Position numbers and translations under genes: made by a program. Positions 1 through 8,800 of a DNA stretch of 20,676 bases are shown piece by piece. Where the stretch lies: the IMG/VR virus record IMGVR_UViG_3300010371_000624, positions 1-20,676 of that record; one strand, given 5' to 3'. The notes beneath the pieces are model-generated. The model was not told where the DNA came from. It saw nothing but the letters and a program-made list of their open reading frames with translations, and did no database searches. Numbering within the stretch: the first letter of the stretch is position 1; each line of letters begins with the position of its first letter. This DNA is from a virus.

Positions 1-1
1 C

Positions 2-3000
2 GCCGGCAGCAACGCGCTCACCGGCGCCACCTTCGGCGCCGTGGGGCGCCTGCTCCCGAAGAACACGCTGGCGCAGCTGATCGGGCGCGTCGTCGCCAAC
101 AACGCCGCCACGGACCTGGCGCAGGGTAACCGCCCCTGGGATGAACGCCCGGTCGATCAGAAGATCATGGACTACGGTTTGAACACGCTGTTTTCGCTGC
201 ACGGCATGCCGCCGGCGGAAAGCGAGGCGATCCAGAACGCTGGCTCCGCGGCGGCGGCGACCGAGGACGCGCAGCGCGTCGCCGGGCTCAGCCAGCTGTT
301 CACGGCGTCCAAGTTCCGCGACCGCGACCCGGAGCAGTTCAAGCAGTTCGTGTCGGACGTCGCCGATCGCGCCGGCACGCCGGACCTGTACGTGGACGCC
401 AAGCAGTTCGCGCAGGTGCTGGACCAGTCGGGCGTGAGCGCCGACGAGCTGTCGCAGACGATGCCCGGCGTGGCCAAGCAGATGCGCGAGGGGCTGCAGA
501 CCGAGGGCATGGTGCAGCTTCCGATCGAGGACTATGCCCAACACATCGCCGGCAGCAAGGTGGACGAGGCGCTGCAGCCGCACCTGCGCACCTCGCCGGA
601 CGGCATGACGTTCGCCGAGGCGCAGCAGTATTACCAGGACAACGCACGGTCCTTTGCCGACCAGGCCAAGGTGGCCGATGCACGCGTGCAGGACGAAGCG
701 TTCCAGCAGTCCGGGCAGCAGGTTGAGGATACCGTGCAGCAGCAGCTGGACGCGACGGGCCGCTTTCCGAAGGACGTCAACAGCGCCTACGCGAAGATGT
801 GGCGCGCGTTCTTCGAGACGACCGCCAGCAAGACCGGCCAGCTCCCGCACGAGGTCATGGCGCAGTACCCGGCCGAGGTGCGCAGCGATCAGTTGACGCG
901 TCCGTCGCTGGATCAGGAGGCGGCACCGGAGCGCACCGTCAGCGTGCCCGGCTTCGGCGACGTGAAGTTCAACCAGCAGCACGACGTGGAGCTGCTGGGC
1001 GGCAGCTCCGACGATGGCAGTACGGTCTACGCGGATCGGAGCTGGAAGCCGGTGGCCAAGCTGCGCATGGCCGATGGCACCGAGAAAGACGTGGACCGCT
1101 CGCCGTTCCTTGGCGTGCACGAGCTGCGCGAGCGTGCGCTGGAGGACCAGGGCTGGAGCTACACCGACGCGCACAACCAGGCCGAGCGTGAGGAAGACGC
1201 CGCCGTGCGCGCGGCCGGCATCGACCCGAAGTCCTACCAGGAAAGCTACGACGGCGAGATCAAGGACGCGGCCAAGAAAGCCGACACCGGCAACCCGCCG
1301 CCGGATATCGTGGCCAAGCCCTACGACCACCCGGATTCCCAGCGCGCCCGTGAGGCGCTGGGCCGCGTAGAGCAGGCCGAGAACAATGCCAGCGGCGAGT
1401 CGTCGGCGTCGCTGGAGGCGCAGCACCGCGTAGCCGACGAAAAGGCGGCCGGGCAGACGCGCGCCATCATCCGCCGCGACGGCTCCGTGGAACCGCTCTA
1501 CGGCGTCGATGCCGTCGACACGCATGCGCGCGCCGGTGAGGTGGTCGTGCAGCACGGCGTGGGCCGCGAGCCGTGGACCGTCCTGTCGCATGGCGACGAC
1601 CTGTCGCGCGATGTGGCGCAGGGCAAAGTCAACCGCGCGCTGGCCGACCTGGAAGGCCTGCGCAGCTACAACCAGCCGTCGCGCGGTTCGATCGCGTTTG
1701 ATGAGCGCGGCGTCGACAAGGGCGCCAGCATCAGCCTGTTCAAGGGTGCGGACCTGTCTACCTTCCTGCACGAGTCCGGCCATTTCTTCCTGGAGGTCTA
1801 CAGCGACCTGGCCGGCAAGATGGGCGCCGACAGCGCGGTGGGGAAGGACATGCAGCGCGTGCTGGACTGGTTCGGCGTGAAGGACGTGGCCGCGTGGCGC
1901 GACATGTCGCTGGAGGACAAGCGCGATTTCCACGAGCAGTTCGCCCGCGGCTTCGAACAGTACCTCATGAGCGGCAAGGCGCCGACCATGGAGCTGCAGA
2001 GTCTATACGGTCGCTTCCGTGCATGGCTCGTGAACGTCTACAAGTCCATGACACAGCTGCACGTCTCGCTCACCGACGACGTGCGCGGCGTCATGGACCG
2101 CATGCTGGCCAGCCAGGACATGATCGAGCGGACGCAGGCGGCGCGCGGCATGCTGCCGATGTTCCACGTGAAACCCGAAGGCATGACCGATGACGCCTGG
2201 GGCAAGTACCAGGACGAGCTGCGCCAGTCTACCGAGGACGCCATCAGCGACCTGCAGGCGAAGTCCATCAAGGACATGCGGTGGATGGGCAACGCCAAGG
2301 ACCGGGCGATCCGGTCCCTGCAGCGCGAGGCGCGCAATGCGCGCGCCGATATCCGTGAGCAGGTGACCCGGCAGGTGGCGGAATCACCCCTTCGGCAAGC
2401 GGAACAATACATTAAGAGTCCCGGGCAAACCGATACGGGTTTCAGCGAAGCGTCTACGTTGTGGAAGACAGATCGCGAGCGCCACGAGGCAGAAACGGCG
2501 GCTGAGATCAAAGCGGAATACCTCACGAAGCCGGAAGCCCGCGGGCTAAAGGGCATCGAAAAAGGCCAGTATCTTGCACGCGTAAAACGCGAAATGGCTA
2601 ACGAAGTAGAGCGCCACATGCTTGCGTGGGAACGCGAAAACCCCAAGCCAGTTCGTCAAGCGCCTGATGCTCAAATCGTAGCTGAAATGTTCGGCTTTAG
2701 CTCAGGTGAAACGCTTAAGAAAGCCATCCGCGACGCCGGGTCCATGAAAGGCGAAATCGAGGGACTCACCGACCAGCGCATGCTGGAAGAGCACGGTGAA
2801 CTGGTCGACCCGCAGAGTATCGAGCGCGCGGCCGAGAGCGCCATCCACAACGACGTGCGCACGCGCGTGCTGGCGCGCGAGCTTAACGCCCTGGCCAAGG
2901 CGACCGGGCCGGCCCGGCTGCTCGCCAAGGCCGCCGGAGAGGCCGCAGAGAGCGCCATCAGCGCGCGCAAGGTGCGTGACGTCAACCCGCGCCAGTTCCA

Positions 3001-5662
3001 GGCGCAGGAAGGCCGCGCCGGCAAGGCGGCGATGGACGCCATGAAGAAAGGCGACACCGAGACGGCCGCCGTGCAGAAACGCGCCCAGCTGCTGAACAAC
3101 CAGCTGGCGCGCAAGGCGCAAGACGCGCGCGAGGACATCACCAAGGCGCTCGCCTACTTCAAGCGGTTCCAGCGCGTCAACCCGCTCAAGGCGATGGCGC
3201 CGGAAGAGCGCGAGCAGGTGCTGAAACTGCTGTCAGCCTACGACTTCCGCACGAACCCGTCGGCCAAGCCATCGCGCGCGCAGGAGAACCTGCACCAGTG
3301 GCTGGAGTCGCAGCAGCTGGCCGGCTACAGCCCGTTGGTGGACGAGACGCAGCTGGCGGCTACGCCGCGCACCGGCTACCGCGACATGACGGTCAGCCAG
3401 CTGCGCGGGCTGTACGACACCGTGCGCAGCATCGAGAAGATCGGCCGCGACAAGCTCACGGCCACGTGGGACGGGCAGCAGGTCGCGCTGGACGATCTGG
3501 TGCGCAATACCTTCGTGCCGAAGATGCAGGAGCGCGGCGACACGTTCACGGCCGACCAGATCTACAGCCACGAGAACAACCGCGATGCTGGCCGGGTCAG
3601 GCTGGCGTTCGACCGCATGGGGAGCGCGTTGCGCGCGACTGGCGCCGAGCTTAAGCCGCAGTACTTCAAGGCCAACCAGTTCGACATGCACGACATGCTC
3701 GGCCCGTTCCATGAGCTGTACAACCAGGTGTTCGAAGCGAACTATCGCAAGCTGGACCTGATGCGCGAGCAGTCCGCCCGCGCCCGCGATCTCGCCGCGA
3801 CGCTGGGCCGCGACTGGCAGACGTCGATGTTTGACAGCGTGCCCAACGCGCAGCTGGCCGACGCCAAGGCCAGCGAGGAAGCCGGGCGCACCGTGCCGAT
3901 GCGCCTGACGCGCGACAACCTGATCCAGATCGCAGCGCACGCCGGCAACGAGTCGAATTTCGACAAGCTGGCCAAGGGCTACGGCTGGAAGCCGGAGGAC
4001 GTGTGGGCCTTCCTCGACGGCAAGCTGACGGCCAAGGACGCCGAAGCGGTCAAGGCGCAGTGGGAGTGGGCCAACCAGTACTGGCCGGAAGTGAAGGCCC
4101 AGTACGAACGGCTGGGGCAGGTTGTGCCGCCGAAGATCGAACCCCGGCCCTACGCGCTGCGACTGGCAGACGGCAGCACGGTGGAGATGCCCGGCGGCTA
4201 CATGCCTATCCGGTACGACCCGCTGCGTTCGCGCCTGGGCGACAAGCAGCAGGCCGAGCGCGTCATCAAGGAAGGCGAGGTCCGGCTGGGCTACGACTTC
4301 TTCGGTCGCGACACGACCACGAACGGCAGCATGAACGCGCGCGTGGATGGCTACACCGACGCCATCGACCTGCGCCACGAGGCGCTGGAGCAGGCGTTGA
4401 AGGAAACGGTGCACGACTTGGCCTACCGCGAGCCGCTTATCAACGCCAACAAGATCATCAGCCATCCGGACTTCAAGTCGCAGTTCTTCAAGTCCTACGG
4501 CCGCGAGCAGTACGACGCGCTCTACACGTGGCTGGGGCGCATCGCGAACAGTGAGAACATCGATCGGCAGGTGGGCGCGCTGGGCCGCTTCCTGCACTAC
4601 ACGCGCACCGGCATGGTGATGAACGCCATCGCCCTGCGCGCCAGCACCGTGCTCAAGCACGGCGGCAGCGCGGCCCTCAAGAGCGCGGGCTACTTCGTCG
4701 GCGGCGGCGAGAAGTACTATCTGGCGCGGCAGGCGGCCATGGCCTACGACTACAAGGCGCAGTTGCAGGAAGCCTTCGACAAGTTCCCCGAGATCCGCGC
4801 CCGCGCCATGCAGCAGGACCGCGACTACCGGCAGACCGTGGGTAGCCTGTTCAAGCCCGAATCGCTGCGGTCGCGCGCCGAGCGCTTCGGCCACGCCGCG
4901 GTAGCCTACGCCGACCTGTTCACCGCCGTGGCGACGGCCCATGGCGCCTACGACCGCGCCGTGACCGAGGGCGTCCCCAAGAACCAGGGCGGCACGGGCG
5001 CGCCGCTGACGCACGACCAGGCCGTGCGCTACGCCAACCAGATCGTGCGCGAGGCCCACGGGTCGCAGATCGAGTCGGCACGATCCAACCTGATGACCAA
5101 CCCGCACGAGGGCGTCAAGCTGTTCACGACGCTGTACGGTTTCATGAACAACACACTGGGGCAGGCTACTGACATGGCTGACGCATGGCATGCCGGCCGG
5201 ATATCGCACCCCGTCATCGCGGCGCGCGCCATGGCCGCGTTGATCGTGCCAGCGCTGTGGGCTGGCGTGATCCAAAACGGGTGGCCCAGTAAGGACGACT
5301 GGGGCAAGTGGGGCTCCGAAGCGCTGGCGTCCGAAGGCGCCGGCATGCTGCCATTCGGGCGTGACGTGTACGCTTTCCTGGCCGGATACCAGCACGCCGG
5401 TATCGTGGGCGTGGAGAACTGGCTGCAGGCTGTAGCGCAGCCGGCCAAGGACGTGACCCACGCCGTCGAAGGCAAGAAGGTATCTAACCCCATCGCGCAT
5501 GCGGCCGATGCCGCCGGCATGGGCCTGCACATCCCCGGCCTGGGCCAGATTGGACACTCCGCGCAGTACCTCTACAATGTCCACACCGGTAAGGAACGCC
5601 CGAAGAACGTGGGGGAACTCGCCGAGGGCGTCCTGCTCGGCCACGGCCAGCGCAAGCACTAG
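2..5662 (+). CDS. Giant phage virion-associated polyvalent protein with zincin motif (5'-partial)
   Basis: The frame is open to the left edge, so the true start lies outside the window; the GTG at 41 is only the first internal start codon. Numbering from that GTG, residues 577-581 are HESGH, a HExxH zinc-metallopeptidase motif. A second conserved block with HEQFARGFEQYL lies at about 631-642 and may hold the third ligand. Upstream (about residues 115-200) is an acidic/helical segment of the kind found in very large podoviral internal or ejected proteins. The middle is long, charged and probably coiled-coil. The last 300 residues include a hydrophobic stretch near AALIVPALWAGVI. Size, position before the tail fibre and the embedded peptidase fit the 'polyvalent' proteins that are packaged and injected with DNA. 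I infer that role; the catalytic activity is unproven. Nucleotides about 2380-2775 have visibly lower GC than the rest. Confidence 0.8.
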   Translation, partial: AGSNALTGATFGAVGRLLPKNTLAQLIGRVVANNAATDLAQGNRPWDERPVDQKIMDYGLNTLFSLHGMPPAESEAIQNAGSAAAATEDAQRVAGLSQLFTASKFRDRDPEQFKQFVSDVADRAGTPDLYVDAKQFAQVLDQSGVSADELSQTMPGVAKQMREGLQTEGMVQLPIEDYAQHIAGSKVDEALQPHLRTSPDGMTFAEAQQYYQDNARSFADQAKVADARVQDEAFQQSGQQVEDTVQQQLDATGRFPKDVNSAYAKMWRAFFETTASKTGQLPHEVMAQYPAEVRSDQLTRPSLDQEAAPERTVSVPGFGDVKFNQQHDVELLGGSSDDGSTVYADRSWKPVAKLRMADGTEKDVDRSPFLGVHELRERALEDQGWSYTDAHNQAEREEDAAVRAAGIDPKSYQESYDGEIKDAAKKADTGNPPPDIVAKPYDHPDSQRAREALGRVEQAENNASGESSASLEAQHRVADEKAAGQTRAIIRRDGSVEPLYGVDAVDTHARAGEVVVQHGVGREPWTVLSHGDDLSRDVAQGKVNRALADLEGLRSYNQPSRGSIAFDERGVDKGASISLFKGADLSTFLHESGHFFLEVYSDLAGKMGADSAVGKDMQRVLDWFGVKDVAAWRDMSLEDKRDFHEQFARGFEQYLMSGKAPTMELQSLYGRFRAWLVNVYKSMTQLHVSLTDDVRGVMDRMLASQDMIERTQAARGMLPMFHVKPEGMTDDAWGKYQDELRQSTEDAISDLQAKSIKDMRWMGNAKDRAIRSLQREARNARADIREQVTRQVAESPLRQAEQYIKSPGQTDTGFSEASTLWKTDRERHEAETAAEIKAEYLTKPEARGLKGIEKGQYLARVKREMANEVERHMLAWERENPKPVRQAPDAQIVAEMFGFSSGETLKKAIRDAGSMKGEIEGLTDQRMLEEHGELVDPQSIERAAESAIHNDVRTRVLARELNALAKATGPARLLAKAAGEAAESAISARKVRDVNPRQFQAQEGRAGKAAMDAMKKGDTETAAVQKRAQLLNNQLARKAQDAREDITKALAYFKRFQRVNPLKAMAPEEREQVLKLLSAYDFRTNPSAKPSRAQENLHQWLESQQLAGYSPLVDETQLAATPRTGYRDMTVSQLRGLYDTVRSIEKIGRDKLTATWDGQQVALDDLVRNTFVPKMQERGDTFTADQIYSHENNRDAGRVRLAFDRMGSALRATGAELKPQYFKANQFDMHDMLGPFHELYNQVFEANYRKLDLMREQSARARDLAATLGRDWQTSMFDSVPNAQLADAKASEEAGRTVPMRLTRDNLIQIAAHAGNESNFDKLAKGYGWKPEDVWAFLDGKLTAKDAEAVKAQWEWANQYWPEVKAQYERLGQVVPPKIEPRPYALRLADGSTVEMPGGYMPIRYDPLRSRLGDKQQAERVIKEGEVRLGYDFFGRDTTTNGSMNARVDGYTDAIDLRHEALEQALKETVHDLAYREPLINANKIISHPDFKSQFFKSYGREQYDALYTWLGRIANSENIDRQVGALGRFLHYTRTGMVMNAIALRASTVLKHGGSAALKSAGYFVGGGEKYYLARQAAMAYDYKAQLQEAFDKFPEIRARAMQQDRDYRQTVGSLFKPESLRSRAERFGHAAVAYADLFTAVATAHGAYDRAVTEGVPKNQGGTGAPLTHDQAVRYANQIVREAHGSQIESARSNLMTNPHEGVKLFTTLYGFMNNTLGQATDMADAWHAGRISHPVIAARAMAALIVPALWAGVIQNGWPSKDDWGKWGSEALASEGAGMLPFGRDVYAFLAGYQHAGIVGVENWLQAVAQPAKDVTHAVEGKKVSNPIAHAADAAGMGLHIPGLGQIGHSAQYLYNVHTGKERPKNVGELAEGVLLGHGQRKH

Positions 5663-5671
5663 GATCGTACG

Positions 5672-7495
5672 ATGACCATCTCGTCTACCGTTCGCACCGC
5701 CGGCCCCTACACGGGCACGGGCTCCGTCAACACCTACCCGTTCGCCTTCAAGGTGTTCCAGGCCGGCGACCTGCTGGCGCAGCAGACCGACACCAGTGGC
5801 AACATCACCACGCTGGTGCTCACGACCGATTACAGCGTGGCGCTCAACGCGGACCAGAACGCCAGTCCGGGCGGTTCGGTCGTGCTGAACAGCAACCTGC
5901 CGAACGGCTACAAGCTAATCCTCAGCTCGCGGGTGGCCGAGCTGCAGGGCACGTCGATCACCAACAACGGCGGCTTCTACCCCAGCGTCGTTGAAAATGC
6001 GCTCGACTACCTGACCATTCTGACGCAGCAACTGCAGACGGAAGTATCGCAATGCATGCAGCTTCCCCTCGCCGTGCAGGGCGTTACGACGACGTTGCCT
6101 GCGCCCATCGCCGGGAAACTGCTGGGCTGGAACGCCACGGGTAACGCGATCGTCAACCTCGACCCCTCCGGTGTAGGCGCCGGCTCCATCGCCGACGTCA
6201 ACGTAGCCGCCAACGCGGCAATTGCGTCTACGAAAATAAACTTCAATCAAGCGTCAACAGGTAGCTTTTTCGTACAAAACGGCGCCATTATCAACCGCTT
6301 CAATGATCGTATTTTTCTGGGGGGTGCCACCATTAACGACGGGGTTTACCCCACCGTGGTCAAGGATTGGCTGACGAACTTCTACGATGCCAACGGCTAC
6401 ACGCAAGGGTATACGTTGAACGGTCAGTTCAGCGTGCTGTCCAGCCAAAGTAGCGCAAGCTCCGAAATGGTCGTGAGTGGCGTGCAGTCGCAGTATTTCC
6501 CCGGCAACGGTTCGTACGGTACGGCTTTCTACGGGGTGGGCGTCAATAACGGAACGACTTACACCGGCATGGGCATCAACGCCTTTTACGGTGAAATCCA
6601 CAATACTGTGTCCAATCTCAACTCGGCTTACGTGTGCGAATTCGATACGCGCACCACGGTCGACCCTTCCTTGCCTACGCCGTACAATCAAGGCACCGTT
6701 GTGGGTATCCAGCTGGCCTCCGGAGCCGGAACTTCCGGTGTGACGTTCACCGGCTCAATCTCGGGCACCACCCTTACCGTCGCGTCGCTGATCTATGCAC
6801 TCCCCTACGGTAACGTTCCGCAGAGCTACCAAATCAAGGTGGGTAGCAAGCTCTACGGCGTGGGCATACCTGCAGGCACGACGGTTACCGCGCTGGGAAC
6901 GGGGGCGGGAGGTACGGGAACCTACACGATCAGCACATCGTTGACCGTGGCCTCCGAAACGATGGTGGCAACGGATCAGTACGATGCCTCGTGCGCGCTT
7001 CAGATAGAGGCCAATCCAGTCAAGTTCAAGGTGGGCATCAACTTCGGGGCGATGTCGATTGCGGGGTGCGATGGCGTCAACGGCGCGGGTACCGCGATAG
7101 CGCTTGCGCTGGGGCATCAGCTCAACTGGTACAACTCGTCAGGCGCCGTTATCGGCCGTATTTACTCGCTTGCCACGGCGCAAGCCAATACGGGCGAAAT
7201 ACAGTTCAATGATCAAGGTATCGAGCTGCGCAGTTTCAACACAGGCGGCGCGGCCATCGCCTACTTCCAAGGCGTTTCCAGCGGCACAAACTGGCTGGCA
7301 TTCAACAACAGCATTTCGGGATCGCCCGTCACTATTTCGGCGACAGGAACCGACGCGAATGTGGACCTGCAACTGGTTACGCGGGGATCTGGCAATGTCC
7401 GCTTCGGAACGTATACGGCGGGAACTGTAACCCAGGCCGGATATATCACCATCAAAGATATTGGCGGCACTGTCCGTCGCCTTCTCGTGGGTTAA
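5672..7495 (+). CDS. Tail fibre protein with T7 gp17-like N-terminal domain
   Basis: 607 residues. Residues 1 to about 130 resemble the T7-type tail fibre N-terminal (virion-attachment) domain: a TISSTVRTAGPYTG-type opening, then the VENALDYLTILTQQLQ helix. A short ADVNVAANAAIASTKI linker follows at about 170-190, as is common in fibres. The rest is Gly/Ser/Thr/Asn-rich and beta-structured, as expected for a trimeric receptor-binding shaft and tip. Residues about 353-436 form a GSISGTTLTV...TYTISTSLTVASETM module seen in many phage tail proteins. The C-terminus (GYITIKDIGGTVRRLLVG) is a typical fibre ending. AGGA at 5661-5664, overlapping the upstream TAG, lies 7 nt before the ATG and supports this start. 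GC falls after about 6230, so the distal part was probably exchanged horizontally. It likely binds the host surface and sets host range. Confidence 0.9.
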   Translation: MTISSTVRTAGPYTGTGSVNTYPFAFKVFQAGDLLAQQTDTSGNITTLVLTTDYSVALNADQNASPGGSVVLNSNLPNGYKLILSSRVAELQGTSITNNGGFYPSVVENALDYLTILTQQLQTEVSQCMQLPLAVQGVTTTLPAPIAGKLLGWNATGNAIVNLDPSGVGAGSIADVNVAANAAIASTKINFNQASTGSFFVQNGAIINRFNDRIFLGGATINDGVYPTVVKDWLTNFYDANGYTQGYTLNGQFSVLSSQSSASSEMVVSGVQSQYFPGNGSYGTAFYGVGVNNGTTYTGMGINAFYGEIHNTVSNLNSAYVCEFDTRTTVDPSLPTPYNQGTVVGIQLASGAGTSGVTFTGSISGTTLTVASLIYALPYGNVPQSYQIKVGSKLYGVGIPAGTTVTALGTGAGGTGTYTISTSLTVASETMVATDQYDASCALQIEANPVKFKVGINFGAMSIAGCDGVNGAGTAIALALGHQLNWYNSSGAVIGRIYSLATAQANTGEIQFNDQGIELRSFNTGGAAIAYFQGVSSGTNWLAFNNSISGSPVTISATGTDANVDLQLVTRGSGNVRFGTYTAGTVTQAGYITIKDIGGTVRRLLVG

Positions 7496-7507
7496 CAGGA
7501 GTACAAC

Positions 7508-7825
7508 ATGCAGCTCGACGTCACGCAGACGATCAGCGATCTGGACGGCCAGGTCATTCGCATCAATCCTGCCGATCCCGGCAGTGCGCCTTTTACCGTC
7601 AGGGTGCTGTTCATCCACGCGTTGTTCATGCCGCGGCAGAGCGATGCGCAGATGACGGGCGAAGCCAAGTTCAAGCGTTTCCTGCTAGCGCAGAAAATCC
7701 ACGACAACGACACCGTTAACCTGACGGTGGAGGATTGTGCCGAGCTCAAGCAACTGAGCGCCGAGACGTTCGCCACGCTGGTCTACGCGCGGCTGGCCTC
7801 GCTGCTCGACCCGCCGGCGCCTTGA
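7508..7825 (+). CDS. Small conserved phage protein downstream of tail fibre
   Basis: 105 residues, soluble, no signal peptide or TM segment. AGGAG at 7497-7501 sits 6 nt before the ATG, a strong Shine-Dalgarno that fixes the start 12 nt after the fibre stop. The N-terminal half looks beta-rich (TVRVLFIHALFM) and the C-terminal half helical (LTVEDCAELKQLSAETFATLVYARLASLLDPP). I do not recognise the family with certainty. The position directly after the fibre suggests a tail-assembly or fibre-associated accessory role, which is inference only. It is followed by the 79-aa membrane protein after a 4-nt gap, so the two are probably translated from one message. Confidence 0.8.
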   Translation: MQLDVTQTISDLDGQVIRINPADPGSAPFTVRVLFIHALFMPRQSDAQMTGEAKFKRFLLAQKIHDNDTVNLTVEDCAELKQLSAETFATLVYARLASLLDPPAP

Positions 7826-7829
7826 TGCC

Positions 7830-8069
7830 ATGGATATCGAACTGCAGGACTGGATTCGCTGGGGTCTGGGCCTTGTGCTAGTGGGCTACGTGCGCTACAC
7901 GCACATGCAGGTGGACAAGCTGCGCGACCGGCTCGATAAGGTGGAGCACGCGGCCGCCGCAGCTTCCGTCAACAACGAAACGCTCAAGCGCTTGGAGGGC
8001 GAGCTGTCATCGCTCACCAAGGTGGTGTACAAGATCGCAGGTCATCTTGGCATTCAAACAGGGGAGTGA
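7830..8069 (+). CDS. Single-TM, coiled-coil small membrane protein
   Basis: 79 residues. Residues about 9-24 (IRWGLGLVLVGYVRYT) form one short TM helix. It is followed by a heptad-like coiled coil (VDKLRDRLDKVEHA... NETLKRLEGELSSLTKVVYKIAGHL) to the end. This layout, an N-terminal anchor plus a coiled coil, is that of small phage lysis-region proteins and superficially of inner-membrane spanins. It is shorter than a usual Rz and no partner lipoprotein is seen. The start has only a weak ribosome site and lies 4 nt after the previous stop, so coupling is likely. Function unknown; a lysis accessory role is inferred from the neighbours. Confidence 0.75.
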   Translation: MDIELQDWIRWGLGLVLVGYVRYTHMQVDKLRDRLDKVEHAAAAASVNNETLKRLEGELSSLTKVVYKIAGHLGIQTGE

Positions 8070-8072
8070 CCC

Positions 8073-8405
8073 ATGGAAGTCAGCGAGGATCTCGCAACGG
8101 CGCTGCGCCAAACTGTCAACGCGTTGCGGGAGATCCAGGAAGAACTGCGCCGGGCGAACGCCCAGCCACTGCGCAGCCAAGTGGGCACGTCGCACGTCAA
8201 CGTGGACAGCGGCGGCTTCTTCGCCGTGCTCATTCTGTTCGTGTCCGCCATCACGCTGGGCGTCGCGCTGGCCACCTGCTGGAACGTGTCCAGCCGCATG
8301 GCTACACTGGAGCAGCGGCAGGACGGCCAGCACGACCAGCTTGACGCCATCTACATGATCGCCCCTCAACTCAAGCCGAAGGACAGCAGCCATGCCCAGC
8401 CATGA
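8073..8405 (+). CDS. Single-TM protein with flanking coiled coils
   Basis: 110 residues. An N-terminal amphipathic, Glu/Arg-rich helix (residues about 5-32) is followed by a polar linker, one TM segment at about 48-70 (GFFAVLILFVSAITLGVALA) and a short helical C-terminal part. GGGGAG at 8061-8066, overlapping the previous gene's stop region, is 6 nt before the ATG, a strong start. The gene stands in the small-membrane-protein cluster before the holins and endolysin. It could be a lysis regulator or antiholin, or a virion membrane protein; the sequence does not decide. The last 14 nt overlap the start of the 43-residue gene at 8392. Confidence 0.78.
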   Translation: MEVSEDLATALRQTVNALREIQEELRRANAQPLRSQVGTSHVNVDSGGFFAVLILFVSAITLGVALATCWNVSSRMATLEQRQDGQHDQLDAIYMIAPQLKPKDSSHAQP

Positions 8406-8523
8406 CCAACCGTCGCACGAAGGCCGTGTATTCACCTCACGCGAAGAAGCCATCGCCTACCTGCGGTCACTGCCGGTGGCGCCCGACAGCATCATTATCC
8501 TGACCCCACCGCCGAAGAAGTAG
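8392..8523 (+). CDS. Very small 43-aa phage protein
   Basis: 43 residues beginning MPSHDQPSHEGRVFTSREEA and ending in a Pro/Lys tail (TPPPKK). It overlaps the end of the 110-aa gene by 14 nt in another frame. AAGGA about 9 nt before the ATG gives a plausible ribosome site. The core (VFTSREEAIAYLRSLPVAPDSIIIL) reads as a compact alpha/beta miniprotein rather than as out-of-frame noise, and the ORF fills the gap exactly up to the next gene. Function unknown. No TM segment. It is easily missed by length cut-offs. Confidence 0.6.
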   Translation: MPSHDQPSHEGRVFTSREEAIAYLRSLPVAPDSIIILTPPPKK

Positions 8524-8551
8524 CGGCATGAACCGGTTGAAGGAGGCGTGT

Positions 8552-8800
8552 ATGCGTCACCTTGTGGATGACTGGAAGCGGGCGCACCACTGGCTCAGCC
8601 TGCGCCTCCTTGTCCCGGCCGGCACGCTGGACGGCGCGGCGATGTACCTTCGCGCGTCGCACCCGCTGTGCGGGCAGTCGTTGCCGTACGATCTGCACAT
8701 GGCGGCCTGGGCGCTGCTGTGGGGTGCCCTCGTCGGGCGACTGGTGCGGCAGAAAGGCCCAAAGCCGATCCAGCCCACCGTGCCGAAGAATCGACCGTGA
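8552..8800 (+). CDS. Putative holin-like small membrane protein (DUF7940-like)
   Basis: 82 residues from the ATG at 8552. I chose this start over the ATG at 8528 because AGGAGG at 8541-8546 lies 5 nt before it, whereas 8528 has no ribosome site. The opening LVDDWKRAHHWLSLRLL matches small phage proteins with a DW(K/R)RA.RW.S pattern often found beside endolysins. Two hydrophobic stretches (residues about 14-33 and 48-65) and a basic tail fit a two-TM holin topology. The stop TGA overlaps the endolysin ATG (TGATG), so the two are translationally coupled. That coupling supports a lysis role, but holin function is inferred. Confidence 0.7.
   Translation: MRHLVDDWKRAHHWLSLRLLVPAGTLDGAAMYLRASHPLCGQSLPYDLHMAAWALLWGALVGRLVRQKGPKPIQPTVPKNRP

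Noticed and set aside
3233-5659. 808-aa open frame on the - strand opposite the giant virion protein
   Set aside because: It is an antisense shadow of a GC-rich coding sequence: Val/Leu/Arg/His-rich, no domain, no ribosome site, and fully overlaps a clear gene.
8528-8800. Longer start (ATG 8528) for the holin-like gene
   Set aside because: No ribosome site before it, while AGGAGG stands 5 nt before ATG 8552.
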